From: Nocardia tengchongensis
GTDB taxonomy: Bacteria; Actinomycetota; Actinomycetes; Mycobacteriales; Mycobacteriaceae
Assembly (NCBI RefSeq): GCF_018362975.1
Contig: NZ_CP074371.1
Span: 4,712,001-4,776,000 of the forward strand
Reading direction: 5' to 3'
DNA: 64,000 nucleotides
Shown piece after piece: positions 7,383-16,232 of the stretch; within the stretch, counting starts at the first letter, position 1, and every line of letters begins with the position of its first letter. The position numbers and the translations under genes are program-made. The notes under the pieces are model-generated. The model worked only from the letters and a program-made list of their open reading frames with translations, made no database searches and was not told where the DNA came from.

Positions 7383-10300
7383 ATGTCTGTACGCAGCCGC
7401 GCCGAATTCGACACCACCTTCTTGGACACGCTCAGACGGCGTGTCGTAATCGGGGACGGTGCGATGGGCACGATGCTACAGGCCGCGGATCTCACGCTCG
7501 ACGATTTCCGCGGCCTCGAGGGTTGCAACGAGATTCTCAATGAAACCCGCCCCGACGTGCTGCGACACATTCATCGCGCCTACTTCGAGGCCGGCGCCGA
7601 CGCCGTCGAGACCAATACCTTCGGGTGCAATCTGCCCAACCTCGCCGACTACGACATCGCCGACCGGATTCGCGATCTGTCCGAGCGCGGCACCCGCCTC
7701 GCGCGCGAGGTCGCCGACGAGATGGGCCCGTCCGCCGACGGCACCCCTCGCTACGTCCTGGGCTCGATGGGCCCGGGCACCAAACTGCCCACCCTGGGCC
7801 ACGCGCCCTACGTCTCCCTGCGCGACGCCTACACCGAAGCCGCGCTCGGCATGCTCGACGGCGGCGCCGACGCCATCCTGATCGAGACCTGCCAGGACCT
7901 GCTGCAGGTCAAGGCCGCGGTCACCGGCAGCCACAACGCCATGGTGAAGGCGGGTCGCCGGATTCCGATCATCACGCACGTGACGATGGAGACCACCGGC
8001 ACCATGCTGGTCGGCTCCGAGATCGGCGCGGCGCTGACCGCGCTCGAGAAGCTCGGCATCGACATGATCGGGCTGAACTGCGCCACCGGCCCCGACGAGA
8101 TGAGCGAGCACCTGCGCCATCTGTCCAAGCACGCGCAGCTGCCGGTGTCGGTGATGCCGAACGCGGGCCTGCCGGTGCTGGGCGCCAAGGGCGCGGAGTA
8201 CCCGCTCTCGGCCGAGGATCTGGCGGTCTCGATGACCCAGTTCGTGTCCGAGTTCGGGTTGTCGCTGGTGGGTGGCTGCTGCGGTACCACCCCCGAGCAC
8301 ATCCGGCAGATGGCCGAGGCGGTGCGCGAGGTCGAGCAGGGCAAGCGCAATCCCGTGCACGAGCCCAGCACCTCGTCGATCTACTCGGCGGTGCCGTTCG
8401 AGCAGGACGCCTCGATCCTGATGATCGGTGAGCGCACCAATGCCAACGGCTCCAAGGCTTTCCGTGACGCCATGCTGGCCGGCGACTGGCAGAAGTGCCT
8501 CGACATCGCCAAGGACCAGACCCGCGACGGCGCGCACATGCTGGACCTGTGCGTGGACTACGTGGGCCGCGACGGCGCCGTCGACATGCGCGAGCTGGCC
8601 TCGCGGCTGGCGACCTCCTCGACGCTGCCGATCATGCTGGACTCCACCGAAACCCCGGTGCTGAAGGCCGGTTTGGAGCAGCTGGGCGGGCGTTGCGCCA
8701 TCAACTCGGTCAACTACGAGGACGGCGCGGGCCCGGATTCGCGGTTCCAGCAGACCATGGCGCTGGTCGCCGAACACGGTGCGGCCGTGGTCGCGCTGAC
8801 CATCGACGAGGAGGGCCAGGCCCGCACCGCCGAGCACAAGGTGGCCATCGCCGAGCGGCTCATCGAGGACATCACCCAGAACTGGGGTCTCGAAGAGTCC
8901 GACATCATCATCGACACGCTGACCTTCACCCTGGGCACCGGCCAGGAGGAGTCGCGCCGCGACGGCATCGAAACCATCGAAGCCATCCGCGAACTCAAGA
9001 AGCGGCACCCGGAAGTGCAGACCACCCTGGGTCTTTCGAACATCTCCTTCGGCCTGAACCCGGCCGCGCGGCAGGTGGTCAACTCGGTGTTCATGCACGA
9101 ATGCGTCGAGGCCGGTCTGGATTCGGCGATCGTGCACGCCTCGAAGATCCTGCCGATGGCCCGGATTCCGGAGGAACAGCGCCAGGTCGCGCTGGATCTG
9201 GTCTACGACCGGCGCACCGAGGACTACGACCCGCTGCAGAAGCTGATGTCGCTGTTCGAGGGCGTCTCGACGGCCTCGTCGAAGGCTTCCCGTGCCGAGG
9301 AGCTGGCCGCGCTGCCGCTGTTCGAGCGGCTCGCGCGGCGCATCGTCGACGGCGAGAAGGCCGGGATGGAAGCCGATCTCGACGAGGCCATGGCGCAGGT
9401 GCCGCCGCTGCAGATCATCAACGAGACGCTGCTCTCGGGCATGAAGACCGTCGGTGAGCTGTTCGGGTCGGGTCAGATGCAGCTGCCGTTCGTGCTGCAG
9501 TCCGCGGAGACCATGAAGACCGCGGTCGCCTACCTGGAGCCGCACATGGAGGCCACCGACGACTCCGGCAAGGGTCGCATCGTGCTGGCCACCGTCAAGG
9601 GCGACGTGCACGACATCGGTAAGAACCTGGTCGACATCATCCTGTCCAACAACGGCTACGAGGTCGTCAATCTCGGTATCAAGCAACCGATTTCGACCAT
9701 TCTCGATGCCGCCGTGGACAAGAAGGCCGACGTGATCGGCATGTCCGGGCTGCTGGTCAAGTCCACCGTGGTGATGAAGGAGAACCTCGAGGAGCTCAAC
9801 TCCCGCGGTGTCGCCGAACAGTTCCCGGTGCTGCTCGGTGGCGCGGCGCTGACCCGCGCCTACGTGGAGAACGATCTCACCGAGGTCTACGCCGGCGACG
9901 TGCACTACGCACGCGACGCGTTCGAGGGCCTGCACCTGATGGACGAGATCATGACCCGCAAGCGTGGTGGCGGGCTGGATCCGAACTCGCCCGAAGCCAT
10001 CGCCGAACGGGAGAAGGCCGCCGAGCGCAAGGCCCGCCACGAGCGTTCCAAGCGGATCGCCGAGGAGCGCAAGGCCAAGGAGGTGCCGATCGTGGTGCCC
10101 GAGCGTTCCGATGTGGCCGCGGACCTGCCGGTGCCGACGCCGCCTTTCTGGGGCTCGCGCATCATCAAGGGTCTGTCGCTGAGCGAGTACTCGGGGCTGC
10201 TCGACGAGCGCGCGCTGTTCCTGGGGCAGTGGGGCCTGCGTGGGCAGCGCGGCGTGGAGGGCCAGTCGTACGAGGACCTGGTGGAGACCGAAGGCCGTCC

Positions 10301-10961
10301 GCGGCTGCGGTATTGGCTGGACCGGCTGATCGCCGAGGGCGTGCTGCAGCATGCCGCGGTGGTGTACGGGTACTTCCCGGCGGTGTCGGAGGGCGACGAT
10401 GTGATCGTTCTCACCGAGCCGAAACCCGATGCGCCGGAACGCTTCCGCTTCACATTCCCGCGGCAGCAGCGCGACCGGTTCCTCTGCATCGCCGATTTCA
10501 TTCGCTCGCGTGAGCGCGCGATCGAGACCGGCCAGGTCGATGTGATGCCGTTCCAGCTGGTCACCATGGGTCAGCCCATCGCGGACTTCGCCAATGTGCT
10601 GTTCAAGGAGGACAACTACCGCGACTACCTCGAGGTGCACGGCATCGGCGTGCAGCTGACCGAGGCGCTGGCGGAGTTCTGGCACCGGCGGATCCGGGAA
10701 GAACTGACACTGGACGGGCATTCGGTGGCCGACGAGGATCCCGCCGATGTGCTCGACTACTTCAAACTCGGATACCGTGGCGCACGGTACTCATTCGGTT
10801 ATGGGGCCTGCCCGGACTTGGAGGATCGGGCCAAACTCGTGGAGTTGCTCGACGCCAACCGAATCGGCGTGATCCTCTCCGAGGAACTGCAGCTGCACCC
10901 GGAGCAGTCGACCGACGCGTTCGTGCTGCTGCACCCGGAAGCCAAGTACTTCAACGCTTAA
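7383..10961 (+). CDS. metH: Cobalamin-dependent methionine synthase
   Basis: 1192 aa, full family length. It transfers the methyl group of 5-methyltetrahydrofolate to homocysteine through cob(I)alamin in the cytoplasm. Homocysteine domain, residues 1-320: starts GDGAMGTML; zinc ligands Cys233 in GLNCATG and Cys299/Cys300 in GGCCGTT. Pterin domain, about 340-620: begins ILMIGERTNANGSKAF. Cap plus B12 domain, about 640-880: D-V-H-D-I-G at 741-746, with His743 as the cobalt ligand. C-terminal reactivation domain, about 930-1190, with RGARYSFGYGACPD for S-adenosylmethionine binding. Divergent from PAC2; no cobalamin riboswitch was recognised, only the hairpin repeat at 7226-7338. Probably leaderless. 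Confidence 0.98.
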   Translation: MSVRSRAEFDTTFLDTLRRRVVIGDGAMGTMLQAADLTLDDFRGLEGCNEILNETRPDVLRHIHRAYFEAGADAVETNTFGCNLPNLADYDIADRIRDLSERGTRLAREVADEMGPSADGTPRYVLGSMGPGTKLPTLGHAPYVSLRDAYTEAALGMLDGGADAILIETCQDLLQVKAAVTGSHNAMVKAGRRIPIITHVTMETTGTMLVGSEIGAALTALEKLGIDMIGLNCATGPDEMSEHLRHLSKHAQLPVSVMPNAGLPVLGAKGAEYPLSAEDLAVSMTQFVSEFGLSLVGGCCGTTPEHIRQMAEAVREVEQGKRNPVHEPSTSSIYSAVPFEQDASILMIGERTNANGSKAFRDAMLAGDWQKCLDIAKDQTRDGAHMLDLCVDYVGRDGAVDMRELASRLATSSTLPIMLDSTETPVLKAGLEQLGGRCAINSVNYEDGAGPDSRFQQTMALVAEHGAAVVALTIDEEGQARTAEHKVAIAERLIEDITQNWGLEESDIIIDTLTFTLGTGQEESRRDGIETIEAIRELKKRHPEVQTTLGLSNISFGLNPAARQVVNSVFMHECVEAGLDSAIVHASKILPMARIPEEQRQVALDLVYDRRTEDYDPLQKLMSLFEGVSTASSKASRAEELAALPLFERLARRIVDGEKAGMEADLDEAMAQVPPLQIINETLLSGMKTVGELFGSGQMQLPFVLQSAETMKTAVAYLEPHMEATDDSGKGRIVLATVKGDVHDIGKNLVDIILSNNGYEVVNLGIKQPISTILDAAVDKKADVIGMSGLLVKSTVVMKENLEELNSRGVAEQFPVLLGGAALTRAYVENDLTEVYAGDVHYARDAFEGLHLMDEIMTRKRGGGLDPNSPEAIAEREKAAERKARHERSKRIAEERKAKEVPIVVPERSDVAADLPVPTPPFWGSRIIKGLSLSEYSGLLDERALFLGQWGLRGQRGVEGQSYEDLVETEGRPRLRYWLDRLIAEGVLQHAAVVYGYFPAVSEGDDVIVLTEPKPDAPERFRFTFPRQQRDRFLCIADFIRSRERAIETGQVDVMPFQLVTMGQPIADFANVLFKEDNYRDYLEVHGIGVQLTEALAEFWHRRIREELTLDGHSVADEDPADVLDYFKLGYRGARYSFGYGACPDLEDRAKLVELLDANRIGVILSEELQLHPEQSTDAFVLLHPEAKYFNA

Positions 10962-11039
10962 TATCTTCACCAGGTTTCGGGCCTTCGCGCAGAGTGGCAG
11001 GGAGCTCGGCGCGAAAGCCAGCAGGAGGGGTACAACCAC

Positions 11040-12725
11040 ATGAGCTCAGACCGGCTGATTGCGGGGCGGTACCGGCTGACGGATCCGATCGGCACCGGCG
11101 CGATGGGGGTCGTGTGGCGTGCGACCGATGTTCGACTCAGACGCACCGTCGCGGTCAAACAGCTGCTGCTGACGCCGGGACTGACCCGGGCACAGACTGT
11201 GGAGGCCCGGATGCGGGCGATGCGCGAGGGGCGCATCGCGGCGCGCCTGCACCACCCCAACGCGGTCACCGTGTTCGACGTCGCCGAAGAGGACGGCCAG
11301 CCCTGGCTGGTCATGGAATACGTCGACGCGGTCAGCCTGGCCGCGCTGATGCGTGAGAAGGGGCGGCTGGCGCCGGTCGAGGTGGCGCGGATCGGCGCCA
11401 AGGTCGCCGAGGCGCTAGCTGCGGCCCACAAGGCCGGGATCGTGCACCGCGACGTCAAACCCGCCAACATCCTGGTGGCCGACGACGGCACGGTGAAGAT
11501 CACCGACTTCGGCATCTCCCGCGCCACCGGCGACGTCACGGTCACCTCGACCGGGTTCCTGGCGGGCACGCCCGCCTACCTCTCGCCCGAGGTGGCGCGC
11601 GGCGAGAACCCGGAACCGACCTCCGACGTCTTCGCTTTGGGCTCAACGCTTTACGCGTCCGTCGAAGGGAAACCGCCCTTCGGCGAAGGCGACAACCCCC
11701 TGGCCGTGCTGCATTCGGTGGCGCGGGCGCAGGTGCCGCAGCCCACGCATGCCGCGACGCTGGCGCCGGTGCTGATGGACCTGCTGGCGGCCGACGGCGC
11801 CGACCGGCCGACCATGGTGCAGGCCGCCGAACGGCTGCAGGCGGTGGCCGAGGGGCGGGCGCCGGCGGTGCCCCCGCAGCCGACCAAGGTGCTGCCGCCG
11901 GTCCATGCCGTTGCGGCCGTGGACGCTTCGGCGGCGACCACGGTGCTGCCCGGATCCCGCACCGGTACGCCCAGCAATGCCACCGACGCCACGATGCACG
12001 TCGACATGTCCCCGGGCATGTCCGCCGCGGGCGGCTCGGCGCCGCCGCCCGGCATCGGCACCGGAGCGAAAACCGGCGGCGGGGACCGGAATCCACGGCA
12101 ACTGCTACTCGTGGCGGCCGGAGTGGTGGCGGCCCTGGTGCTGGCGACCGTGATCGCCATGGTGGTCAGCCGCAACGGCGGCGAAGGTTCGCCCCAGGCC
12201 GGGCAGGGCGGCGCGGCCACGGCCGCGGCCTCGTCGATCCCGGTGACCTCGCCGGACGACATCGGTGCGGCCGCGGGCGGCGGTCAGCAATCCGGGGGTA
12301 GCGGCGACGCGGTCACGGCCACGCACGCCGCGACCACGACACCCAAGCCCACGACCTCCTCGGCGGCCCCGAGCTCCTCCGCGCGGCCGAGTACCACCAC
12401 GACCACGCCGGCGGGCCCGCCGTCCGCCGCCTCGGTCGCCTCGTTCATCCAGGGCTACTACGGCATGCTGCCCGGCAACGTCGGCGGCGCGTGGGCGATG
12501 CTGTCGCCCGGCTACCAGTCGTCCACGGGCGGTTACAACAGTTACGCGCAGTTCTGGGGCACCATCCGCTCGGTGAGCGTGGGCGCGGTCACGCCGCAGG
12601 GCGACAATCGCGCGGTCGTCATGCTCACCTACGTGTCCACCTCGGGGCAGGTGTCGAGCGAGAACCGGTGGATCCAGACCGAGTCCTCGAGCGGCCGGCT
12701 GCTGATCGCGGCCTCGGGGCTGTGA
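11040..12725 (+). CDS. Receptor-type Ser/Thr protein kinase with extracellular domain
   Basis: 561 aa; AGGAGGGG lies upstream of ATG 11040. Residues 1-270 form a Hanks-type (PknB-like) kinase: glycine loop IGTGAMGVVW, VAVKQ with the ATP-binding lysine, HRDVKPAN (H136, R137, D138), DFG in ITDFGIS, and an activation loop with TSTGFLAGTPAYLSPE. A Pro/Thr-rich juxtamembrane linker leads to one membrane helix at about 354-376. A Ser/Thr-rich external stalk follows, then a roughly 95-residue globular domain (about 465-561, starting SFIQGYYGMLP) resembling the NTF2/SnoaL-like sensor regions of some actinobacterial kinases. The signal sensed is unknown. Downstream of metH by 78 bp. Confidence 0.93.
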   Translation: MSSDRLIAGRYRLTDPIGTGAMGVVWRATDVRLRRTVAVKQLLLTPGLTRAQTVEARMRAMREGRIAARLHHPNAVTVFDVAEEDGQPWLVMEYVDAVSLAALMREKGRLAPVEVARIGAKVAEALAAAHKAGIVHRDVKPANILVADDGTVKITDFGISRATGDVTVTSTGFLAGTPAYLSPEVARGENPEPTSDVFALGSTLYASVEGKPPFGEGDNPLAVLHSVARAQVPQPTHAATLAPVLMDLLAADGADRPTMVQAAERLQAVAEGRAPAVPPQPTKVLPPVHAVAAVDASAATTVLPGSRTGTPSNATDATMHVDMSPGMSAAGGSAPPPGIGTGAKTGGGDRNPRQLLLVAAGVVAALVLATVIAMVVSRNGGEGSPQAGQGGAATAAASSIPVTSPDDIGAAAGGGQQSGGSGDAVTATHAATTTPKPTTSSAAPSSSARPSTTTTTPAGPPSAASVASFIQGYYGMLPGNVGGAWAMLSPGYQSSTGGYNSYAQFWGTIRSVSVGAVTPQGDNRAVVMLTYVSTSGQVSSENRWIQTESSSGRLLIAASGL

Positions 12726-12771
12726 CCGCACACCCCGGTCATGTGACCGCGCGGCTCGGGTCTGTGACCGC
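12721..12771. repeat. Three TGTGACCGC direct repeats with exact 21-bp period
   Basis: TGTGACCGC occurs at 12721-12729, 12742-12750 and 12763-12771. The 21-bp period is two helical turns, so all copies face the same side of the DNA, as in response-regulator or other tandem binding sites. The first copy includes the kinase stop codon; the array lies upstream of the HAD phosphatase gene. Confidence 0.6.
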
Positions 12772-12786
12772 GCGTCGATAGGCTGA

Positions 12787-12813
12787 ACCGGCTCCGCCCA
12801 CGGCGGAGCCGGT
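12787..12813. terminator. Hairpin between kinase and HAD genes
   Basis: Perfect 12-bp stem (arms 12787-12798 and 12802-12813, loop CAC) without a T-run. It probably terminates the kinase transcript, or it may be the leader hairpin of the HAD gene, since TAGGCT at 12779-12784 could be that gene's -10. Confidence 0.6.
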
Positions 12814-12849
12814 GCACGGGTCAAGGGTTTGCGGAAGGAGTTCGAGTCG

Positions 12850-13524
12850 GTGGCGCGGTTGGACGCGGTGTTGTGGGATATGGACGGGACGCTGCTGGAC
12901 TCGGAGAAGCTCTGGGACATGGCATTGCGCGAGCTCGCCGGGCAGTACGGGCGCGAGCTGACCGATGCGGTGCGGCACGCGCTGATCGGGGCGTCCGGGC
13001 CGAACGCGTTCCGGATTCTGTTCGACGGACTCGGCATCGAGCACACGCTCGAAGCGGTCGAGGAGGCCGCGGAGTGGATGGAAGCGCGCGTGACCGAACT
13101 GTTCCAGGGCCCGGTGCCGTGGCGGCCCGGCGCCCGGGAGACGCTCGACCTGGTGCGGGCGGCCGGAGTGCCGATGGCACTGGTGACCAATACCAAACGG
13201 TCCCTGGCCGAGTACGGGCTGGACACCATCGGGCGCGAGTACTTCGGTGCCACCGTGTGCGCCGACGAAGTGCCGCACGGCAAGCCCGCGCCGGACGTGT
13301 ACTTGCGTGCCGCCGAACTGCTCGGTGTCGTACCCGGACACGCGGTGGCCATCGAGGATTCGCCGACCGGATCGATCGCCGCGCAGGCCGCCGGCTGCGC
13401 GCTGCTGGTGGTGCCGTGCGAGGTGCCCGTCCCCGACGCGCCGGGCCGCACCTTCCGCGACAGCCTGGTCGGGCTCGAACTCACGCACCTGGAAGATTTG
13501 GTGCGCGTGCACGCGAATTCCTGA
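12850..13524 (+). CDS. HAD-superfamily phosphatase (beta-phosphoglucomutase/GPH-like)
   Basis: 224 aa from GTG 12850, which has GGAAGGAG nine bases upstream; the frame is open to a TTG at 12829. HAD motifs in order: motif I WDMDGTLLDS with the nucleophile and acid aspartates at the N-terminus, motif II LVTNTKRS, motif III lysine in HGKPAPDVY, and motif IV AIEDSPTG. The helical cap between motifs I and II is the C1 type of phosphoglycolate phosphatase and beta-phosphoglucomutase relatives. The substrate cannot be told from sequence. It stands alone between the kinase and a YjbR gene. Confidence 0.88.
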   Translation: MARLDAVLWDMDGTLLDSEKLWDMALRELAGQYGRELTDAVRHALIGASGPNAFRILFDGLGIEHTLEAVEEAAEWMEARVTELFQGPVPWRPGARETLDLVRAAGVPMALVTNTKRSLAEYGLDTIGREYFGATVCADEVPHGKPAPDVYLRAAELLGVVPGHAVAIEDSPTGSIAAQAAGCALLVVPCEVPVPDAPGRTFRDSLVGLELTHLEDLVRVHANS

Positions 13525-13564
13525 CGCGTTCCCATTCGTCCAAGGCGGGCCGGCGCTCGTCGCC

Positions 13565-13570
13565 TACGCT
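13565..13570 (+). promoter_or_regulatory. -10 element of leaderless YjbR transcript
   Basis: TACGCT lies exactly at -12 to -7 relative to the ATG at 13577, with no Shine-Dalgarno. Confidence 0.55.
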
Positions 13571-13576
13571 GCGGAC

Positions 13577-13942
13577 ATGGACAGCGTGCTGCAGTCGCTG
13601 CGCGGGGTGTGCGCCGCCCTGCCCGAGGTGAGCGAACGGGTCAGCCACGGCGAACCCGCCTGGTTCGCGGGCGGCAAGAAGATGTTCGTCATGTTCGCCG
13701 ACCACCACCACGACGACCGACTCGGATTCTGGTGCGCGGCACCGCCCGGCGCGCAGGAAGACCTCGTCGCCGCCGACCCGCGGCGGTTCTTCCGGCCGCC
13801 GTACGTCGGGCATCGCGGCTGGCTCGGGGTGTACCTGGACGTCGCGGTGGACTGGGACGAGATCGGCGAGATCGTCGAGGACGCCTATCGGATGGTGGCG
13901 GCGAAACGACTGGTGGCGGAACTGGATCGGCGAATCGCCTAG
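13577..13942 (+). CDS. MmcQ/YjbR family protein
   Basis: 121 aa. The family features are a start of short helices (LPEVSERVSHGEPAWFA), GGKKMFVMF, a stretch ending PPYVGHRGWLGVYLD, and a final helix with AYRMVAAKRL. This matches the compact YjbR/MmcQ (CyaY-like) fold, which has been proposed to bind DNA but has no established function. It may be leaderless, with a TACGCT element just upstream. Its end is separated from the convergent epoxide hydrolase gene by a perfect palindromic terminator. Confidence 0.88.
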   Translation: MDSVLQSLRGVCAALPEVSERVSHGEPAWFAGGKKMFVMFADHHHDDRLGFWCAAPPGAQEDLVAADPRRFFRPPYVGHRGWLGVYLDVAVDWDEIGEIVEDAYRMVAAKRLVAELDRRIA

Positions 13943-13968
13943 CGGTATCCCGGGTTTCGTCCCGCCAC

Positions 13969-13996
13969 ATCGGCCCGGCGAATTCGCCGGGCCGAT
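13969..13996. terminator. Bidirectional terminator, perfect 28-bp palindrome
   Basis: The sequence from ATCGGCCCGG to CCGGGCCGAT reads identically on both strands. It lies between the convergent YjbR and epoxide hydrolase genes and is followed by CTTGTTT. Confidence 0.8.
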
Positions 13997-14010
13997 CCTT
14001 GTTTCGGGCG

Positions 14011-15135
14011 TCAGTCGAGCGGGCCGAAGAACGTCCGCAGATCCCCGGCCAGGACCGCGGGCGCCTCCATGGCCGGGAAATGCAGGCCGCGTTCGAATTC
14101 GGACCAGTGCGCGTCGGCCGGCGCGGGAACCACCCGGCGCACGGTCTCGTCCGCGCCGAAGACGGCGAAGCCCTGCGGCACCGACGGGGGAGCACCCCAC
14201 TCGGTGGAATGCGCCTGCTCGTAGAGGGTGTGGGCGACGGTGGCGCCCGAACCGGTGAACCAGTGCAGGCTGACCGTGGTGAGCAGCTGATCGCGGTCGA
14301 TCGGCAGGTCGGTCCAGGCCTCGAACTTCTCCGCGATCCAGGCCAACTGCAGCAGCGGCGAATCCACCAGGCCGTAGCCGATGGTCTGCGGCCGCGAATT
14401 CTGGATGGCCAGATAACCCGAGCCCTCCCGGCGGAAGGCGTCCATCCGATCCAGGATCACCTTGTCCACCGGATCGTTCGGGTCCAGGCCGTCGGCCAAG
14501 CCGGGCAGGAAGGTGGCCACATTCGCGGCCGTCAGCGGATCGGTGACCACGTGCACGCCGGTCACATGCTCACCGTCCGAAGCGGCGACCAGACCTGAGA
14601 CACCGCCACCCACATCGCCGCCGTGCACGCCGTAGCGGTCGTAGCCCAAGCGGGCCATCAACTCGATCCAGGCGCGAGCGGTACGGGCCATGGTCCAGCC
14701 CGTCGCGGCCAGCGGCGTGGACAGGGCGTAGCCGGGCAGCGACGGGGCGATCACATGGAAGGCCGGGCCCGCGGCCGGATCGGTGAGCAAGCCGATCAGA
14801 CCCAGGAATTCGGCGACCGAACTGGGAAAGCCGTGCGTGATCAGCAGCGGCTTGGCGTCCGGGCGCGCGGAGCGGACGTGCAGGAAGTGGATGGTCTGGC
14901 CGTCGATCTCGGTGGTGAACTGGGGGAACGCGTTCAACTTGGCTTCCTGTGCGCGCCAATCGAATTCATTGCGCCAGTAAGCGGCCAGCTCGCGCAGGCC
15001 GGACTCGGGGATGCCGCGTTCCCAGCCGGTGCCGGGCAATTGGGCGGCCCAGCGGGCGCGGTTGAGGCGGTCGTGGAGGTAATCGAGGTCGGACTGGGGG
15101 ATTTCGAGGTGGAAGGGGTGAATCTCGGTGCTCAT
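14011..15135 (-). CDS. Epoxide hydrolase (alpha/beta hydrolase, N-terminal EHN domain)
   Basis: 374 aa from ATG 15135. The first 110 residues match the N-terminal domain of microsomal-type epoxide hydrolases (FHLEIPQSDLDYLHDRLNRA). The core has the oxyanion motif HGFPSS (101-106), the nucleophile elbow H-G-G-D-V-G-G with Asp174, and a late HFPAMEAP whose His is the general base. The reaction is hydrolysis of an epoxide to a vicinal diol in the cytosol; the substrate is unknown. The frame continues upstream to 15525 but overlaps the divergent regulator, so the methionine start is preferred. A palindrome between it and the WYL regulator suggests direct control by that regulator. Confidence 0.92.
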   Translation of the reverse strand: MSTEIHPFHLEIPQSDLDYLHDRLNRARWAAQLPGTGWERGIPESGLRELAAYWRNEFDWRAQEAKLNAFPQFTTEIDGQTIHFLHVRSARPDAKPLLITHGFPSSVAEFLGLIGLLTDPAAGPAFHVIAPSLPGYALSTPLAATGWTMARTARAWIELMARLGYDRYGVHGGDVGGGVSGLVAASDGEHVTGVHVVTDPLTAANVATFLPGLADGLDPNDPVDKVILDRMDAFRREGSGYLAIQNSRPQTIGYGLVDSPLLQLAWIAEKFEAWTDLPIDRDQLLTTVSLHWFTGSGATVAHTLYEQAHSTEWGAPPSVPQGFAVFGADETVRRVVPAPADAHWSEFERGLHFPAMEAPAVLAGDLRTFFGPLD

Positions 15136-15208
15136 GAAGGCGTTCCGTTCACTGGGAAGATCTCTTCCGAGGCTCTTCATCTTGCGCTCGAGACCCACGG
15201 TAGGAGCT

Positions 15209-15233
15209 ATTGCGGAACGGTTCGTTCCGCAAT
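15209..15233. promoter_or_regulatory. Perfect palindrome over -35 region, probable operator
   Basis: ATTGCGGAAC, five bases (GGTTC), GTTCCGCAAT: perfect 10-bp arms. It covers the expected -35 region of the WYL regulator promoter (whose -10 is 15241-15246) and lies upstream of the divergent epoxide hydrolase. Confidence 0.7.
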
Positions 15234-15240
15234 CCGGAGA

Positions 15241-15246
15241 TACTAT
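15241..15246 (+). promoter_or_regulatory. -10 element of leaderless WYL regulator transcript
   Basis: TACTAT at -12 to -7 relative to the ATG at 15253, close to the TATAAT consensus, with no Shine-Dalgarno. Confidence 0.6.
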
Positions 15247-15252
15247 CGGACC

Positions 15253-16232
15253 ATGTTGGAGACCTCCGCCCGCCTGCTGCGACTGCTGTCGCTGCTGCAA
15301 TCGCGGCGCGACTGGACCGGGGCCGAACTCGCCGCCCGCCTGGACGTCACCGGGCGCACCATCCGCAAGGACATGGATCGGCTGCGCGAACTCGGCTATC
15401 CGGTGGAAGCGCGGCCCGGCGTCGACGGCGGCTACCGCTCGGCTCGGGCGGCGGCGCGCTCCCGCCCCTGCTGCTCGACGATGACGAAGCTGTCGCGATC
15501 GTGATCGGATTGCGCACCGCGGCAAGCGGTTCCATCCTCGGGATCGAGGAAACCTCGCTGCGGGCGCTGACCAAACTGCAGCAGATCCTGCCGTCGCGGC
15601 TGCGCCACCGGGTGAGCGCGTTCCAGCACGCCCTGCCCGTCCCGCTGCGCGGCCCGCGCGTGAGCCCCGATGTGCTCACCGCCATCGCCGCGGCCTGCCG
15701 TGACCACGAACGCCTGCGCTTCGACTACCGCACCCACGCCGGCGCCTCCGCCCGCCGCACGGTCGAGCCCTACCGGCTGGTCAACCACCGCCAGCGCTGG
15801 TACCTGCTGGCCTGGGACCTCGACCGCGCCGACTGGCGCACCTTCCGCGTCGACCGCATGGACCCCCGCACCCCGGCCGGCCCCCGCTTCACGCCGCGCG
15901 CCCTCCCACCCGATCCCGATATCGCCGCCTTCGTCGAACGCGGAATCGCTACGGCCCCCTGGCGTTTCCGCGCCCGCGTCATCGTCCACGCCCCCGCCGC
16001 CCACGTTCGTGCCCGGCTACCGATCGCCCTCGATATCGAAGAGCTCGACGACAATCGCTGTGCCTTCGAACCCGGCTCCGACCACCCCGAGATGCTCGCC
16101 CTCTATTTGGGCCTGCTCGACGCCGACTTCGACATCGTCGATTCCCCCGAGCTGGTGGCGGCCCTGCGCACCCTCATCGATCGCTACCAGCGTGCCGTCA
16201 CCAGCTCCACCGGACCTCAGGCGGGCCGATAA
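15253..16232 (+). pseudogene. WYL-domain transcriptional regulator, frameshifted as assembled
   Basis: From ATG 15253 the frame encodes an HTH_11 domain (MLETSARLLRLLSLLQ, then WTGAELAARLDVTGRTIRKD) up to GVDGGYR. The coherent sequence then continues one base out of frame from about 15438 as LGSGGG and LLLDDDEAVAIVIGLR, followed by the WYL domain (RFDYRTHAG, RRTVEPYRLV, RWYLLAWDL, WRTFRVDRM). Restoring one base (CGC-CTC read as CGCTC at 15436-15440) gives a normal-length protein of about 326 aa. WYL regulators of this type are usually autoregulators that also control a divergent gene, here the epoxide hydrolase. One missing C in a GC run looks like a sequencing error, but real inactivation is possible. 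Confidence 0.85.

Noticed and set aside
7476..10721. 1081-codon reverse-strand open frame antisense to metH
   Set aside because: Gly/Val/His/Arg-rich translation typical of a GC-rich shadow frame; metH on the plus strand is unambiguous.
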